64,000 nt of DNA, taken from Coniochaeta sp. PMI_546 (taxonomy: Eukaryota > Ascomycota > Sordariomycetes > Coniochaetales > Coniochaetaceae). Shown one piece after another: positions 46,530-60,084 of this stretch. Under the pieces are notes generated by a model, which was given only the letters and a program-made list of their open reading frames with translations, was not told where the DNA came from and searched no databases. A program made the translations under genes and the position numbers. Each line of letters opens with the position of its first letter. Position 1 is the first letter of the stretch. The stretch is taken from NCBI GenBank assembly GCA_021432605.1, contig MU271159.1:186001-250000 (forward strand). The letters run 5' to 3'.

Positions 46530-48429
46530 TCAAGGCAACCCGCTAACCTTCCAAATCTTGATAGCAGCATCACCGCCTGTACTCGCCACCTTCGATCCTC
46601 CCTCGACCCACGCAACACCATTGACGCCGTCCTTGTGGGCATTCGCAGCCTTGGTCCTGCTGCCGGGCTTTGCGAGGCTCCACACATGGACATTAGTATC
46701 TAGCGCGCCGCTCACGGCGTGCGCGCCGGAGTCGCTCCAAGCTATGCTCGTAACCCGCGCCGTGTGCGCCGACCACCGGTCCGTAGCTACCGTCCATCCG
46801 TCCGTCTTGTATGCCACGATCTTGCCCGACGAGTTGCCCGCTGCGAGGTGTTTGCCGTCTTTGGAGAAGGCAAGTGTCGAGATCTGGGCGGTTGAGTTTT
46901 TCAGCGTCTCGGCCTCCGAGAGCTTGTGGCCGGAGTCAATCTTGTAGACCTTCACGGCGTTGTCATCTGCGCCAACGGCAACCCATTGACCATAGGCTGC
47001 CACGGAAGTGGGTGTGTAGTCCGTCTTCAGCTCGCCTGCTAGTTGGTCCTTGACGTAGACGGCGACGCCAGATGTAAGCGCTACAATCACACGTCCTTCG
47101 GATATCGCAACTCCCTTTGGTTGCGCCGGCAGCTTGATCGAGGATCCGGCAAAAGTGTTCGCCGACTCGTCCACGATCCGCAATGCGTCGTCCCAGCCGA
47201 CGCTGTAGATCCTGCCCGAGGCTGACGCGAACTGGGTGACTTGGTTTGTGTGTGTCTGGCCGTCGACTGCTGTCCCGGTTCCTGTTGCCAGATCCCAAGT
47301 GCACACTCTTCCCTCAAAGCTGCCAGTCACTAGCGTCTGACCCTTACCGTCTGACCCAGCACCAAGTGCCATAACGGTCTTATTATGTCCTTGAACAACT
47401 CTAATGGGCTTGTCCTTGCCCTCAACAAGGTAATTGAGGTCTCCATCGAGGTTGATACTGATAATCAGCCCATCCTTCCTGCCAGCAGGCCAGACGACAC
47501 CAACCTGCTGATCAGGCACACTCACACTCCCCTCCTCTCCAAACCTCCAAATCTGCACATTCTCCCCGCTCTCAGCATCCCAGACCCTCACAGTCTGGTC
47601 AGCACTGGCAGTAGCAAACCGCTTCGAGTCCGCCGCCCAGCTCACGGCAAAGATACTCCCCGTGTGCACTCCCTCACCCACACTCTTCGTCGGCTCGCCC
47701 GTCTTCCCGTCATAAAGCTGAATCCTCCTATCCGCCCCAACCGTAACCAACAAACTCCCGTCCGGACTGAACGCAGTCCCATACACAAACCCCTTGTGCA
47801 CCCCGTCCACCTTCCTAGCAAACTTGAACGGCGCCCCGTGCAAGAAGCACATACTCCCGTCATCGCTCACAGTGGCGGCCCTCAACGGCCGCTGCTGGCG
47901 TATCGCAACCGCGTTAACGACCTTGCTGTGCCCGCTGACCTCGCCCACGCTGTTGCCCCCGTCGGCAGCGAAGCAGTGTCCGAACCGGTCCCGTCCGTCG
48001 CCCACGGCTATCACGCGCTGGCTGTCGCCGTCCCAGGCCACGTCCGCGATGCGGCCGGATATGATGCTGTACTCGCCCTTGGTCGTCTGGGCGCTGATGG
48101 CGTCCCAGACGCGGACCTGGCCCGAGGCGTCGCCCGACGCGACATAGTAGCCCGAGGGTGAGAAGCGGGCGGCTGTCGTGGTCGCGGTGTGGCCGGTGTA
48201 TTGCTTCGACTCGGAGGGGTTGTCGATCTGGCGGAGGAAGATGGACTTGCCGGACTAGACGGTTGGTTTTTGGTTAGTATATGGTGTGACAGATGTAGCG
48301 GTGCGTGTATGATTGGAGTCGTACTGCGTAGGCTATCCGCTCGCCTTTGGCATCGCAGGAGAGGACGGTGGGCTGCCCCCGGGTTGTGGCCGGGTTGGCG
48401 GCTAGGATGGTCTCTAGCTCGATAGACAT
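46530..48429 (-). CDS. aip1: Actin-interacting protein 1 (WD40, cofilin partner)
   Basis: Exon 1 (48325-48429, 35 codons) and exon 2 (46530-48254) join in phase 0 over a 70-nt intron to give 609 residues, the normal Aip1 length. It works with cofilin to sever and cap actin filaments, in the cytosol at actin patches. The protein consists of WD40 repeats forming two beta-propellers. Clear repeats include 'YTGHTATTTAARFSPSGYYV', 'RVWDA', 'HTGSIFAVSWAADSKRFATA', 'QTVRVWDAESGE', 'VVQGHNKTVMALG', 'KDGKHLAAGNSSGKIVAY' and 'AHKDGVNGVAWVEGG', and the C-terminus is 'AAIKIWKVSGLP'. The N-terminal part 'ILAANPATTRGQPT' is diagnostic of fungal Aip1. It is divergent from the PAB2 gene across 0.74 kb. Confidence 0.95.
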
Positions 48430-49167
48430 TGTTTCGCTGTACGATGAGGTCCTAGTGTATTCCCACTGAAGCTGGCCGAACTGCTGAAATGCTGACTCTG
48501 AAGAGAAAAAGGAGAAGAAAGGGGGAAAGCACAGCAATTGGGCATATGACGTGGTTATGTACTTGGTCTGAATGTCGGTGCCTAGGTACCTTAGGTAGGT
48601 TCCAGTGTTGGTATTGATGGAGGCATTGGAGGGGCAGTTGTTTGGCGTTGCGGGCAGCTCCCAAAGTCCCGTCGCCCATGCAGGCTGACGCATGGCTGTT
48701 ACGGCGAGGCTCAAACGCACTGTGAAACGCTGGCACTTGTGGCTGAAAACGTCCCTCCCGTCTTTGCAACAAACGGTGCACCATTTCAAATACCTTTGAA
48801 GCCCCACTTGTCGGCGTTTCCTCTGCCGAGTGACGGGGCCTTTGACGTTGCGCTGGTTGTGCAAGGGATTGGGAGCTCTAGAACAAACCAAAGCATCATC
48901 ACAGACAGGATATCAACGAGTTCCCTTTGTCTCGTCACAACTGTTAACCTGTATGTTCCATATCCCCCACAGCTCTTTGTATTACATCGCACTATATAGC
49001 AACTTCTTTCTCGTTCCCCGTGTGTTGCCAATCTATTTTCTGCCCTTCTCAAGCTCATTGTCCCCAAGCAGCCTTCGTCAACCACCGAAGCTGACCTTTT
49101 CGGCCTTTCCAGTTCTAACCCAGCAGGTCTCGATAACCACACACCACCACCCGTCGCATCCACCATC
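48430..49167. other. Divergent promoter region of AIP1 and PAB2-like genes
   Basis: 738 nt shared by two housekeeping genes. CT-rich leader sequence precedes the PAB2 start, and no other gene is supported. Confidence 0.55.
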
Positions 49168-49939
49168 ATGTCGTCTCCCAAGGCAGAGGAGAAGCCTCAC
49201 GATCTAAAAGAGGAGGAGCACGATCGCGAGCACGAGCAGGAACCCAAGCGTGAGGATGACACGAATGAAGAGGTACGGGACACACGCTTCTGACAAGAGA
49301 CGGAACACAAACCTTACCAAAAACCCCATTTTTATGGAAACAGGAGGAGATCTCAGCCATGAAGCGCCGCGTAGCCGAGATGGAAGAGGAGGCCGCCAAG
49401 CTGCGCGAGATGCAGGCGACGCTCGACCAGCAGCACCACGAGCTGACGGACAAGGACGACGTGGACGCCCGCAGCATCTTTGTCGGAAACGTCGACTATA
49501 GCGCTTCGCCCGAGGAGGTTCAGGCGCATTTCCAGAGTTGTGGAAGTATTAACCGGGTTACTATCTTATTGGATAAGTTTACAGGCCAACCGAAGGGGTG
49601 AGTTTACGAAACATCGGTCATATCGTTGGACGAGAGGGAGAGGGAGATCTTTTTGCTAATGTCACGGGGACTTGCAGATACGCATACGTCGAGTTCACCG
49701 AGCCGAGCCTCGTCGCGCAGGCCCTGGTGCTGAACGAGAGCGTCTTCAAGGGCCGCAACATCAAGGTTGTGCCCAAGCGGACGAACCTACCGGGCATGTC
49801 CCGCGGGCGCGGAAGAGGTGGACCGCGCGGCGGTGGCAGGGGATTCTACGGCGGCGGACGAGGCGGCGGCTTCCCACCTAGGGGTGGGTTCCGTGGAGGT
49901 TATCGCGGCCGTGGTCGGGGAGGTTATAGCCCATACTAG
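49168..49939 (+). CDS. pab2: PAB2/PABPN1-like nuclear poly(A)-binding protein
   Basis: Three exons, 49168-49272, 49344-49597 and 49678-49939, all in phase, give 206 residues. It binds poly(A) tails in the nucleus and acts in tail-length control and RNA turnover. Order: an acidic, Glu-rich N-terminus (1-35); a predicted coiled coil ('[20 protein letters not shown]'); one RRM (about 78-155) with RNP2 'SIFVGNVDY' and RNP1 'KGYAYVEF', the latter split by the second intron; then an Arg/Gly-rich tail with many RGG-type motifs ('[19 protein letters not shown]') and a C-terminal 'RGGYSPY'. This architecture matches S. pombe Pab2 and human PABPN1. The RGG region is a likely arginine-methylation target. 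Confidence 0.94.
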
Positions 49940-50699
49940 ATAGAGCTGGAGCTGGAGTTGCTTTACGATTTCGTTGGCTTCGCAGCTGTCGGGTCTTGGT
50001 TTCGCTCGTTTTGCATGTATGATTACTTGGCTGTTGTTTCTGAGTGAGTCTGACGTGGAAGAGGTGCTTTGGATGCTGCTAGATGGTACGCTTCTCACTT
50101 GGTCCTTATCCATTTTCAAGGCGTCACGGCATGGTAAAAGAAGTGGAGAGACGCTCCTACTAATTCAGCTGAGGAAATAATTCAGCGCAAATGCATGGAT
50201 TTCACTCAAACAGAGAATATGGTCAGAAAATGTTGACTATCCGATATTGAAGAGCACTGAACGCCTGCTGGATCAGATTCCGGTAACCACGCTGATTGCC
50301 AGCATGTCCTAAGCCGCCGTAAGCTCGCATGTGGGCACTTGCAAGTGATTGTCCCTATCTTTTGCCACACTGGTGAGATAGTTTACTCCTCTCATTATCT
50401 GGAATGCGTCTGTTCTATCACGAAGAGGTAAGCGGACTCTGCACTTCGCCGCACGACTGCTTGAGCCCCTCAGCACTTCGGGCTCACGAGACCAGCTTTC
50501 TCACCATGTCAAATCGCTGAATGGCTGCTCTAGTCGAGCAATATGGACGCACGAAACCATGCACCTCAGATCCCCGGGAGGATGACTGGCTGCAGATATC
50601 CACGATCAAGAACAGATGCAGTCATTTATATCCAGAAATAGGTTCGAACACATACAAGTCGCTAAGAGGCTCTAAAACACCATTTGTGTGTAGTACTGC
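49940..50699. other. Convergent intergenic region
   Basis: 3' flanks of the PAB2-like and thioesterase genes. No gene is supported. Confidence 0.45.
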
Positions 50700-51245
50700 T
50701 CACATCTTGGCATCAGTGTTAACCTTGTCATGCTCACAAGTAGCCAACAAGACGCCATCCTTCTCCCTCCTCATACGCCCCTTGATGTGCGCCAGTCTCT
50801 GTCCAACCTGCATGAGCTCGCTCTCGATGAGCACAGTCTCGCCCACCGGGACCGGTCTCAGATAAGTAACGTTGAGAGACCGGCTCACGCCCATCCAGAA
50901 CCAGTAGCCCGGCTTGTTCACCATGCCCAGCACCGTACTGGTGCAGAAGTCGAAGAGGGTCGAGTTGCAGCCGCCGTGGAGGTTGCCGAGGCCGTTGGTG
51001 TGTTGGGGCTGGACTTCGAAGCGGAATGTGACCGTTGCGTGCTTGTCCTTGGTGGGTGGTGTTGCCGAGACGAAGGATAAGTAGGGGACTATGCCGGCGA
51101 GCCAGGTCTTCATCTCGGGGTCTGACTCGCGGGCCATTATCTGGCGTACTGACTCCTTGACTCTGGCCGCGCCTGGGCCGAGATCGATGAGGATCTTGAC
51201 GAGGTCGGGGTGGTTGTCTGTCTCTCCATTGTCGTTGGCTGGCAT
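50700..51245 (-). CDS. Hotdog-fold thioesterase (PaaI / ACOT13 type)
   Basis: A single exon of 181 residues from the ATG at 51245; the frame is open 27 codons further but the inner start begins the usual hydrophilic leader. Proteins of this type hydrolyse acyl-CoA thioesters. The hotdog signature is '[20 protein letters not shown]' with the expected 'HGG' turn before the long helix. '[20 protein letters not shown]' and '[20 protein letters not shown]' form the beta-sheet. The catalytic acid normally found in the central helix is probably the Asp of 'LFDFCTS'. No targeting sequence is obvious. It is convergent with the PAB2-like gene. Confidence 0.88.
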   Translation of the reverse strand: MPANDNGETDNHPDLVKILIDLGPGAARVKESVRQIMARESDPEMKTWLAGIVPYLSFVSATPPTKDKHATVTFRFEVQPQHTNGLGNLHGGCNSTLFDFCTSTVLGMVNKPGYWFWMGVSRSLNVTYLRPVPVGETVLIESELMQVGQRLAHIKGRMRREKDGVLLATCEHDKVNTDAKM

Positions 51246-52561
51246 CTTGATCTCTTCTTTGATGGTTGGGGCCGGATTACACCATGCACGACAATTACGA
51301 CGCTCGAGACGAAGACTGAGAAACAAATAGAATCTGGGTTATCGACGGCTTTACACGTTTCTAGGATTCAAATATTTCGAGGCTCGACAATAAGAGGATG
51401 TCGTTGTCGCCGGTGTTACACGAAGAAGACCGGTCCTTATACCGAGGCAACTTTAGTGATACAAGCTAGTGACCCTGGATGCTCGAATGAAGGGTATGTG
51501 CCTAGGCAGTAGACACGACAGCTGGCTAGCGATCCCGTTTTCTGAATGAGAACCACCTTTGATTGCGGTGACGTTCAGCTTGCTTGGCTCATAGAGTATA
51601 TAGACGACAGCGTCAGCGCATTCTCCTCAAATACTACACTCGTCGTGTCGTCATGCCTCCAACAGTCACCGTACACCGGGTCACTGACAGAGGCATTACA
51701 CTAGACGCTGTGGTGGATCTTGCCCACAAGGAAACCTGAAGTTGAAGGAGCCCAGGCGTGTTCCCACAGTAAAGCTAAGGTACCGAGTGGGGGGTACCCG
51801 TAGGTAAGGTCGTGACTTCATATGCCCCTCGTTCAAGCATAAGGTGCGTACACCACAGTATGCCCAAGGTACCTACAGGTAGATAGTTAGTACTGACTCA
51901 ATCAGCTATTGTCGGCACCAGCGAACTAGGTTCGAGTCCAGTCACTGTCATGCGCCCTGCAGCAGAAGTTCAATCTGAAGACGTTATAGACTTTACCGCC
52001 CGCGCTTAGTCCCAGGGATTTTCCCCTGCGGTACAACGTAGACCTGGCAGTGCAGACGGATTCCAGTTTGTTGCTGAGTATTGGCTGAGCAAAGACGAAA
52101 CAAGTTGCCGCGTCACCTTACAAATCAGCCGCCACCAGCTGGCAGCGACCTCCTGCCGCTTCTAGCCTGGCAAATCGCCAGCAGGCCGCAGTACACTACA
52201 TAGTTCATGTACCAGGTCCGCCAAAGCGGGGTGCTCCGTACAGGATCGCAAGTGGCACAGCCTCAACCGCCGACCCTCAGTCATACACCTGTGCCTCTCC
52301 CTATCCAACCTTTAATTCTGCACCATCAAACCATCTCTCTCCACCTACGCGTCTTAGGTTTCCTACAAGTCAGCTATATTCCTGTCGATCGAACCGGCCT
52401 GACTTGGCAACTCTCGATCCGTCATCACCGGATCGCCGGTCTGTTCGCTTCTCAGGCGACGGCAACCCACGACGTCGCTCTGGCTGTCGTGTGAGAACAG
52501 AGAAGGAACCTGGAAGGGTTGACACGACTCCATCGATAGCTCCTTTTCGCCGCTCGTGATC
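51246..52561. other. Intergenic and RSP5 leader region
   Basis: 1.3 kb upstream of RSP5. It contains several 'AGGTACC' and 'GGTACC' words around 51780-51880 and a B-box-like 'GGTTCGAGTCC' at about 51939 without a matching tRNA fold. The CT-rich 52200-52560 part is probably 5' untranslated sequence. Confidence 0.4.
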
Positions 52562-55458
<2,897 letters not shown>

Positions 55459-56358
55459 GCGAGTGTGTACATGGGGCTTTTATCAGCTGGTTTACATGAG
55501 AACTGGTTACCAGCAAGGAGCCACCCCACGCTAGCTTGGGGGTTTGGGGGTTCCTTTTTTTGACATAGTGAGGAGCATTTGTATATAGATCGGGGCTGTG
55601 TAAGCGAGCGGCTCTCCTACAATTCTGCCTGTTTTCTGTCCTGTGTTTGCCTGCTGTTTCTTTTTTTTGTTTTTCTTGCGTGGGTGTGTTCTCCCCAGCC
55701 TCGAAAGGAGTGACATATATGCTTGAAGCGACAGTGGGTCTTGTACGCGCTGAAGAGACGAAGTTATCACTCACAAACGGCGTTGTATAAAGCCGTGGCT
55801 GAAATTAGTCCGCGCTTGTCTGGCAGGGGGGAGAGAGGAATCGAGGTGCCGAGATGCGAAAGTTGTGATATTGGGAGATTGCTAGATCGTTTTATTGGTT
55901 TGATGTTTGGGGGGCCAGAGTAAACGACTGATGGCGAAGGTAAGGTCTCAAGTTATGGAGGCAAAGGGGGGTGTGGGTTGCATGGGCGGCATTGCGAAGT
56001 GGTAGTCGGTCTTTTGTTGTCTTCCGTACTGTTCACACTGGTGTCGAGGGTGCTATGCGTGTGTTCGTTAGGAGTTAAGTTGGTGGGAATGGATGGATTT
56101 CATAGTCGGCTGCCACTCCCCTTTGGATATCAACATTCACATTCTTTGAATAGAGCATTAGGATCAGTGCCAATATGTCACCAATGGTGAAATTCAAGTT
56201 GGTCTTAGAAGACTATTGTCCATTGATGATGGGGTATCTTTTTGGCAACCGGAGCATGCCGCAGCAAGCCATGTTTGGTGCACTATTTCCCTGCCGACCT
56301 GTCCATTTCCTTCCCTTTAACGCCTAAAAGAAGCATGCAGTTGGTACCTCGAGGTTCT
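55459..56358. other. Convergent intergenic region
   Basis: RSP5 3' region with T-rich tracts (55560-55680). ORFs on either strand lack motifs. Confidence 0.45.
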
Positions 56359-56508
56359 TCACAGGATGGTACATTTGTTGGCATCCTCCTTGACCTTGCG
56401 GGCCTTCCGCTTGACATTCGCCTTGAACAGGTCCCACTGGTGAGCCTCCTCGATCACACGCTGGTTATCCTTCTTCTTCTTCTCGACAACGTGAACGAGA
56501 GCAGGCTC
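56359..56508 (-). other. In-frame open extension directly after the ALG13 stop, ending in CaaX-like CTIL
   Basis: After the ALG13 TAG (56509-56511) the same frame stays open for 49 codons to a TGA at 56359-56361. The encoded stretch is highly charged ('VVEKKKKDNQ', 'EEAHQWDLFKANVKRKARK') and ends Cys-Thr-Ile-Leu, a geranylgeranylation-type C-terminus. Codon choice looks like coding sequence. It contains no ATG, so it can only be translated by stop readthrough or by splicing from upstream. Confidence 0.4.
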
Positions 56509-57290
56509 CTAGCCGCTCTGGAAGCAGCCCAGCGCGAGGTCCCGGTCGAGCTGATCGAGGGAGTCGATGGTCGTGTCCATGGACGCGTTGCTCAAAGGCG
56601 GGGGGACCTTGTTGGCCAGCTGGCGTGCGAGCTCGTCTGGATAGCAGGTTAGCAGTGTCCAGTCGAGGAGTTTCCGCCGGTCGCGCTCGGGTGGAGGGAA
56701 GGGGGGATCGCGGTACGACGGGAGGGAATCGAGGTTACGTTTTGCGGCCTGCAGGCGGGACTCGGGCAGGGCCTCGTGGATATGGCCGAGTTGTCCGACC
56801 ACGGCGAGGTCCTTGGAGGCAATGTGCGCGGCGATCTCGGCCTGATGATTGTTGAGAAGGCTGGGGTTGGGGACGATGATGAGGGGGCACTCGTAGCGGA
56901 GGGCTTCCATGATTGTGCCGGAACCTAGATTGGTGGGGGTTGTTAAGTAGCCGTAGTTCAAGAACAGAAACGGAGAGACATACCAGCATGTCCAATGACG
57001 ACGCCGGCATTGCGGACGCCCGCCTCGCTGCGGCACTGGAGCATGTTCTCGCGGATGTCCTCGGCGAACGACAAGGCCTCGATCTTGATAGGGAGCTCCT
57101 GGCGGCGGTCATCGACTTGAGCCTGGAACCAGGCCAAATCCGGGCCGCACTGGACCTCGAGGGTGTCGAAGTCGTGGTCGACGAGCGCCTGGAGGAAGCG
57201 CGGGGACAGCACCTCCTCCAGCAGAGGACGGAAGCTGGCAATCGACCCGGTGGTGACGAAGCACTGACGCGGGAGCCGAGCAGCCGGCAT
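56509..57290 (-). CDS. alg13: ALG13, catalytic subunit of UDP-GlcNAc transferase
   Basis: Exons 56984-57290 and 56509-56924 join in phase 1 over a 59-nt intron and give 240 residues from the ATG at 57290. With Alg14 at the cytosolic face of the ER, it adds the second GlcNAc to the dolichol-linked oligosaccharide for N-glycosylation. Signatures are the start 'CFVTTGSIASFRPLLEEVL', 'LEVQCGPD', 'VVIGHAGSGTIMEALRYECP' (the UDP-GlcNAc loop, split by the intron) and 'LIIVPNPSLLNNHQAEIA'. A Ser-rich upstream exon (57513-57594) could be joined in phase over a 190-nt intron and would add 38 residues; I cannot decide between the two starts. The C-terminus 'LGCFQSG' is normal, but the frame continues open after the stop. 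Confidence 0.9.
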
Positions 57291-57889
57291 TGTGGTGCTG
57301 GCGGAAGCGGCAGAAGACGACTCTGACAAGACGTTGCGATTAGCATGCTACTGTGTTCATCGAAGCTGAAGGCTTTAAATAACATTCAAGTATGACGCCG
57401 GAAGTCGAGGTTTGGCAGTTGCAAGGAGGAGAGGCTTTTGCTCTTGACCTCGCTGCCGCAGCAACTGGGCGAGAGGCAAAACAGGCAGATAGAACCCCAG
57501 GAAAAGACATACCTGCACGCGTTACCCCCTCGGCATTGACGAGGCTGACGGTGGTCTGCTCTCCGCTGCTGCTGCTGGAAGTAGACGAAGTCATCTTGGA
57601 ATTGATCAATGAGGAAGTGAGGTTGGCGATAACGATAACGATCGGAGTTAACGAAGGTGAAGTCGGAGTTAAAAAGAGTCTCGAAGATGGAGTGGCAGGT
57701 TGGTTGAAATAGTGGGGTCATTGCAGTCGAGGGTGAAAGTGGATTCTGATTGGTCGCAGCCTTTCACAGGGATCACTTGGCTTTGGGAGCTCCCAATTTT
57801 TTAGACATGGTCGCGCGATAGTCATCAACTCGAAAGCAGCACCACAATCACGCAGCTTTGACCGTCCGAGGTTCAACAACAACCTCAAC

Positions 57890-59155
57890 ATGGCAGCTGC
57901 TGCACAGTCCCTCCGCCTGGCTTTCAGGGCCAGGAGGGCAGCCCCAGCTTTCCGACAATTCCGCCCACAGCCACTGATAGTCCTGCGACCATTATCCACA
58001 ACAGCACCTAGACCGCGGAAAAAGGACGAAGACGAGGAGCAACAAGAGGTCGAAGAGGAGGAACGGGTGTTTGAGAATTACGGCGAGGTCTATGCTGAGT
58101 TCCTGCGCTCTGAGACCATGACCGAGGCCGAGAAGGCAGAGGCCAAAAAGGCGATGGAGATGTGGGAGCAGCTTCCGATAGACGAGAAGAACCGGATAAC
58201 ACAGAACGTCAAGGACGTCAGAGAGGGGATAGATCCGCTACGAAAGACGATGCGTGCCATCAAGGGTTCTTTCTGGAATGACGAGGAGAGAGATTCCGAG
58301 ATGATCACCAACGAATTCGGCGAGGACGACTTCGAGGAGGACGATATCACCAGCATGGGCCATGCGAAGCTTGAGGAGCACCGGGAGATGAGAGAATATG
58401 CTCGCATCGCTGTGTGGGAGATGCCCCTGCTTTCCAGTAAGTCGTGCCTGCCACCGTGGTCTGGCGATGGTCAGAGGACTAACCCGCTATGACAGAACTC
58501 GCCAAACCGTTCGAGCCTCCATCCAGCGAGCACGTCCTCCGGTTCCGGTACACTTCATACATGGGCGAGTTCCACCCAGCGGAGAAGAAGGTCGTGGTGC
58601 AGTTCTGTCCCAACGACTTGGGACTCACGGAGCAACAGCAGTCCAAGCTGGCTAAGCTGGCTGGTCCGCGCTACAACCCGGAGACGGGCATCATCAAGAT
58701 AAGCTGCGAGATGTTTGAGCACCAGGCCCAGAACAAGCGTTACTTGGGTGATCTAGTGGAGAAGATGATCGCTGAGGCAAAGGTAACAAATACTCATTTC
58801 GTCGTTACTTGGTCAAATGACAGCTGGATGCTGACTCCACCGATAATAGGACCCTAAAGACACATTCGAGGACGTTCCACTGGATACACGGCATCACGAG
58901 TTCAAGGTCAAGCCACATTTCCCCAAGGAGTGGAGGTTGACGCCCGAACGGAAGCAGCAGCTAGAGGCGATGCGAAAGCAGGCGCTCCTTACTGACGAGT
59001 TGAAGAAGCGTGAAGGCACGCTGATTGATGGTGCGACAAGGATCCAGCAAGCGTTGGCTGGTCCTCCGAGGAAGGCATTAGATGAGAAGGTGGCTGAACT
59101 GGTGGCTGCTGGTCCCAGGCCTTCACGGTCGAGGAGCATGGGCCCGAGGCGGTAG
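57890..59155 (+). CDS. rsm24: Mitochondrial small-subunit ribosomal protein mS35 (Rsm24)
   Basis: Three exons, 57890-58436, 58496-58782 and 58850-59155, all in phase, give 379 residues. It is a structural protein of the mitochondrial small ribosomal subunit. The N-terminus is a basic, Arg/Ala-rich import presequence ('LRLAFRARRAAPAFRQFR') followed by an acidic segment. The conserved core is 'PFEPPSSEHVLRFRYTSYMG' with 'HPAEKKVVVQFCPNDLGL' and 'RYNPETGIIKISCEMFEHQA', then 'RYLGDLVEKMIAEAK'. A basic helical tail ends 'RSRSMGPRR'. It is divergent from ALG13 across about 0.6 kb. Confidence 0.92.
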
Positions 59156-60084
59156 GGCCCAGGTTCAGTTCTGGAGACGTCACCTAGATTCGAGCTGCTC
59201 GTGTACACTACTATCAACCTGTACAGTTCCATCCATGTATAAATGCAAAACACAGAGTGGGGAGTGCACAGCTCCTGCTTCATGCTTCGTTCACTACATG
59301 TATGCCCTACAGTACTTCGCCGCATGGGTTCGACAGGTGCTGAACCTGTCGTGTGTCTTGTGGTTCACGACAACAATTTGCGGCAGATATCATATGGATA
59401 GAGAACACACACACAAACACACACACACCAGCTCTCTAGTAGCAGTTGTGACTGATAGGAACGGACTCGGTGGCCTAAATATCTCGCCGTCGGCACGGAG
59501 CGGAGAGACTGAATCGAGTGCCGCTCCGTCAGAACTCAATCGTCTTTAGTGACGGCACTAGCGTGGACCTCGGCACGTTCCCGTTGTGGATTTCCCTGCA
59601 ACTGCAGATCTATGACATCTCCACTGGCCGGCCCCTCTCCGCGTTGCACATTTTCAAGCTCCCCGTCTTCACGTGCGAACTCCTCCTTTCTTTAGCCAAG
59701 TCTTTCATTTACTCTTTCTCAGTTCAAACCTGATCTTCGCATTTCGGAGTTGAGGGGTCTCGTTTCACTTGTTCACTCGTTTAAATCTCACCCACCACTC
59801 TCTGTCTTCCTCTTTTCTTCCTTTTACGAAGACGCAGTGAGATTTGGCAAAGAACTTGGCATCGCACTACCGGCGTGCCTCGGACCCCGATCACTCTCGG
59901 AGCTACTGGAGATCCTTCCTCTGAATACTACCATACCTCCTCTTGTATTGCCACGCGAGATACCCTATTCTTCCCCTCTCATTTTTTCTTCTTCTTCATA
60001 ACTAGGACTACTGTGCGTCGTACCGCTTCCCAGTCTACCACATCTGGACCAAAGTCACTGACATATGCCACAGAATACTACACC
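59156..60084. other. Intergenic and aldehyde dehydrogenase leader
   Basis: Holds the mS35 3' flank, a CA-rich microsatellite (59404-59430) and a long CT-rich leader (about 59640-60000). A perfect 7-bp hairpin (GACAGGT/ACCTGTC, about 59333-59350) lies after the mS35 stop. No gene is supported. Confidence 0.45.
59404..59430. repeat. (CA)n microsatellite
   Basis: Imperfect CA repeat interrupted by one AAAC. Confidence 0.85.

Noticed and set aside
47385-48161. 258-codon plus ORF over AIP1
   Set aside because: Antisense of WD40 repeats, with no independent motif.
51880-51960. B-box-like GGTTCGAGTCC
   Set aside because: Flanking bases do not form T-stem and acceptor pairs, and no A-box is at the right distance.
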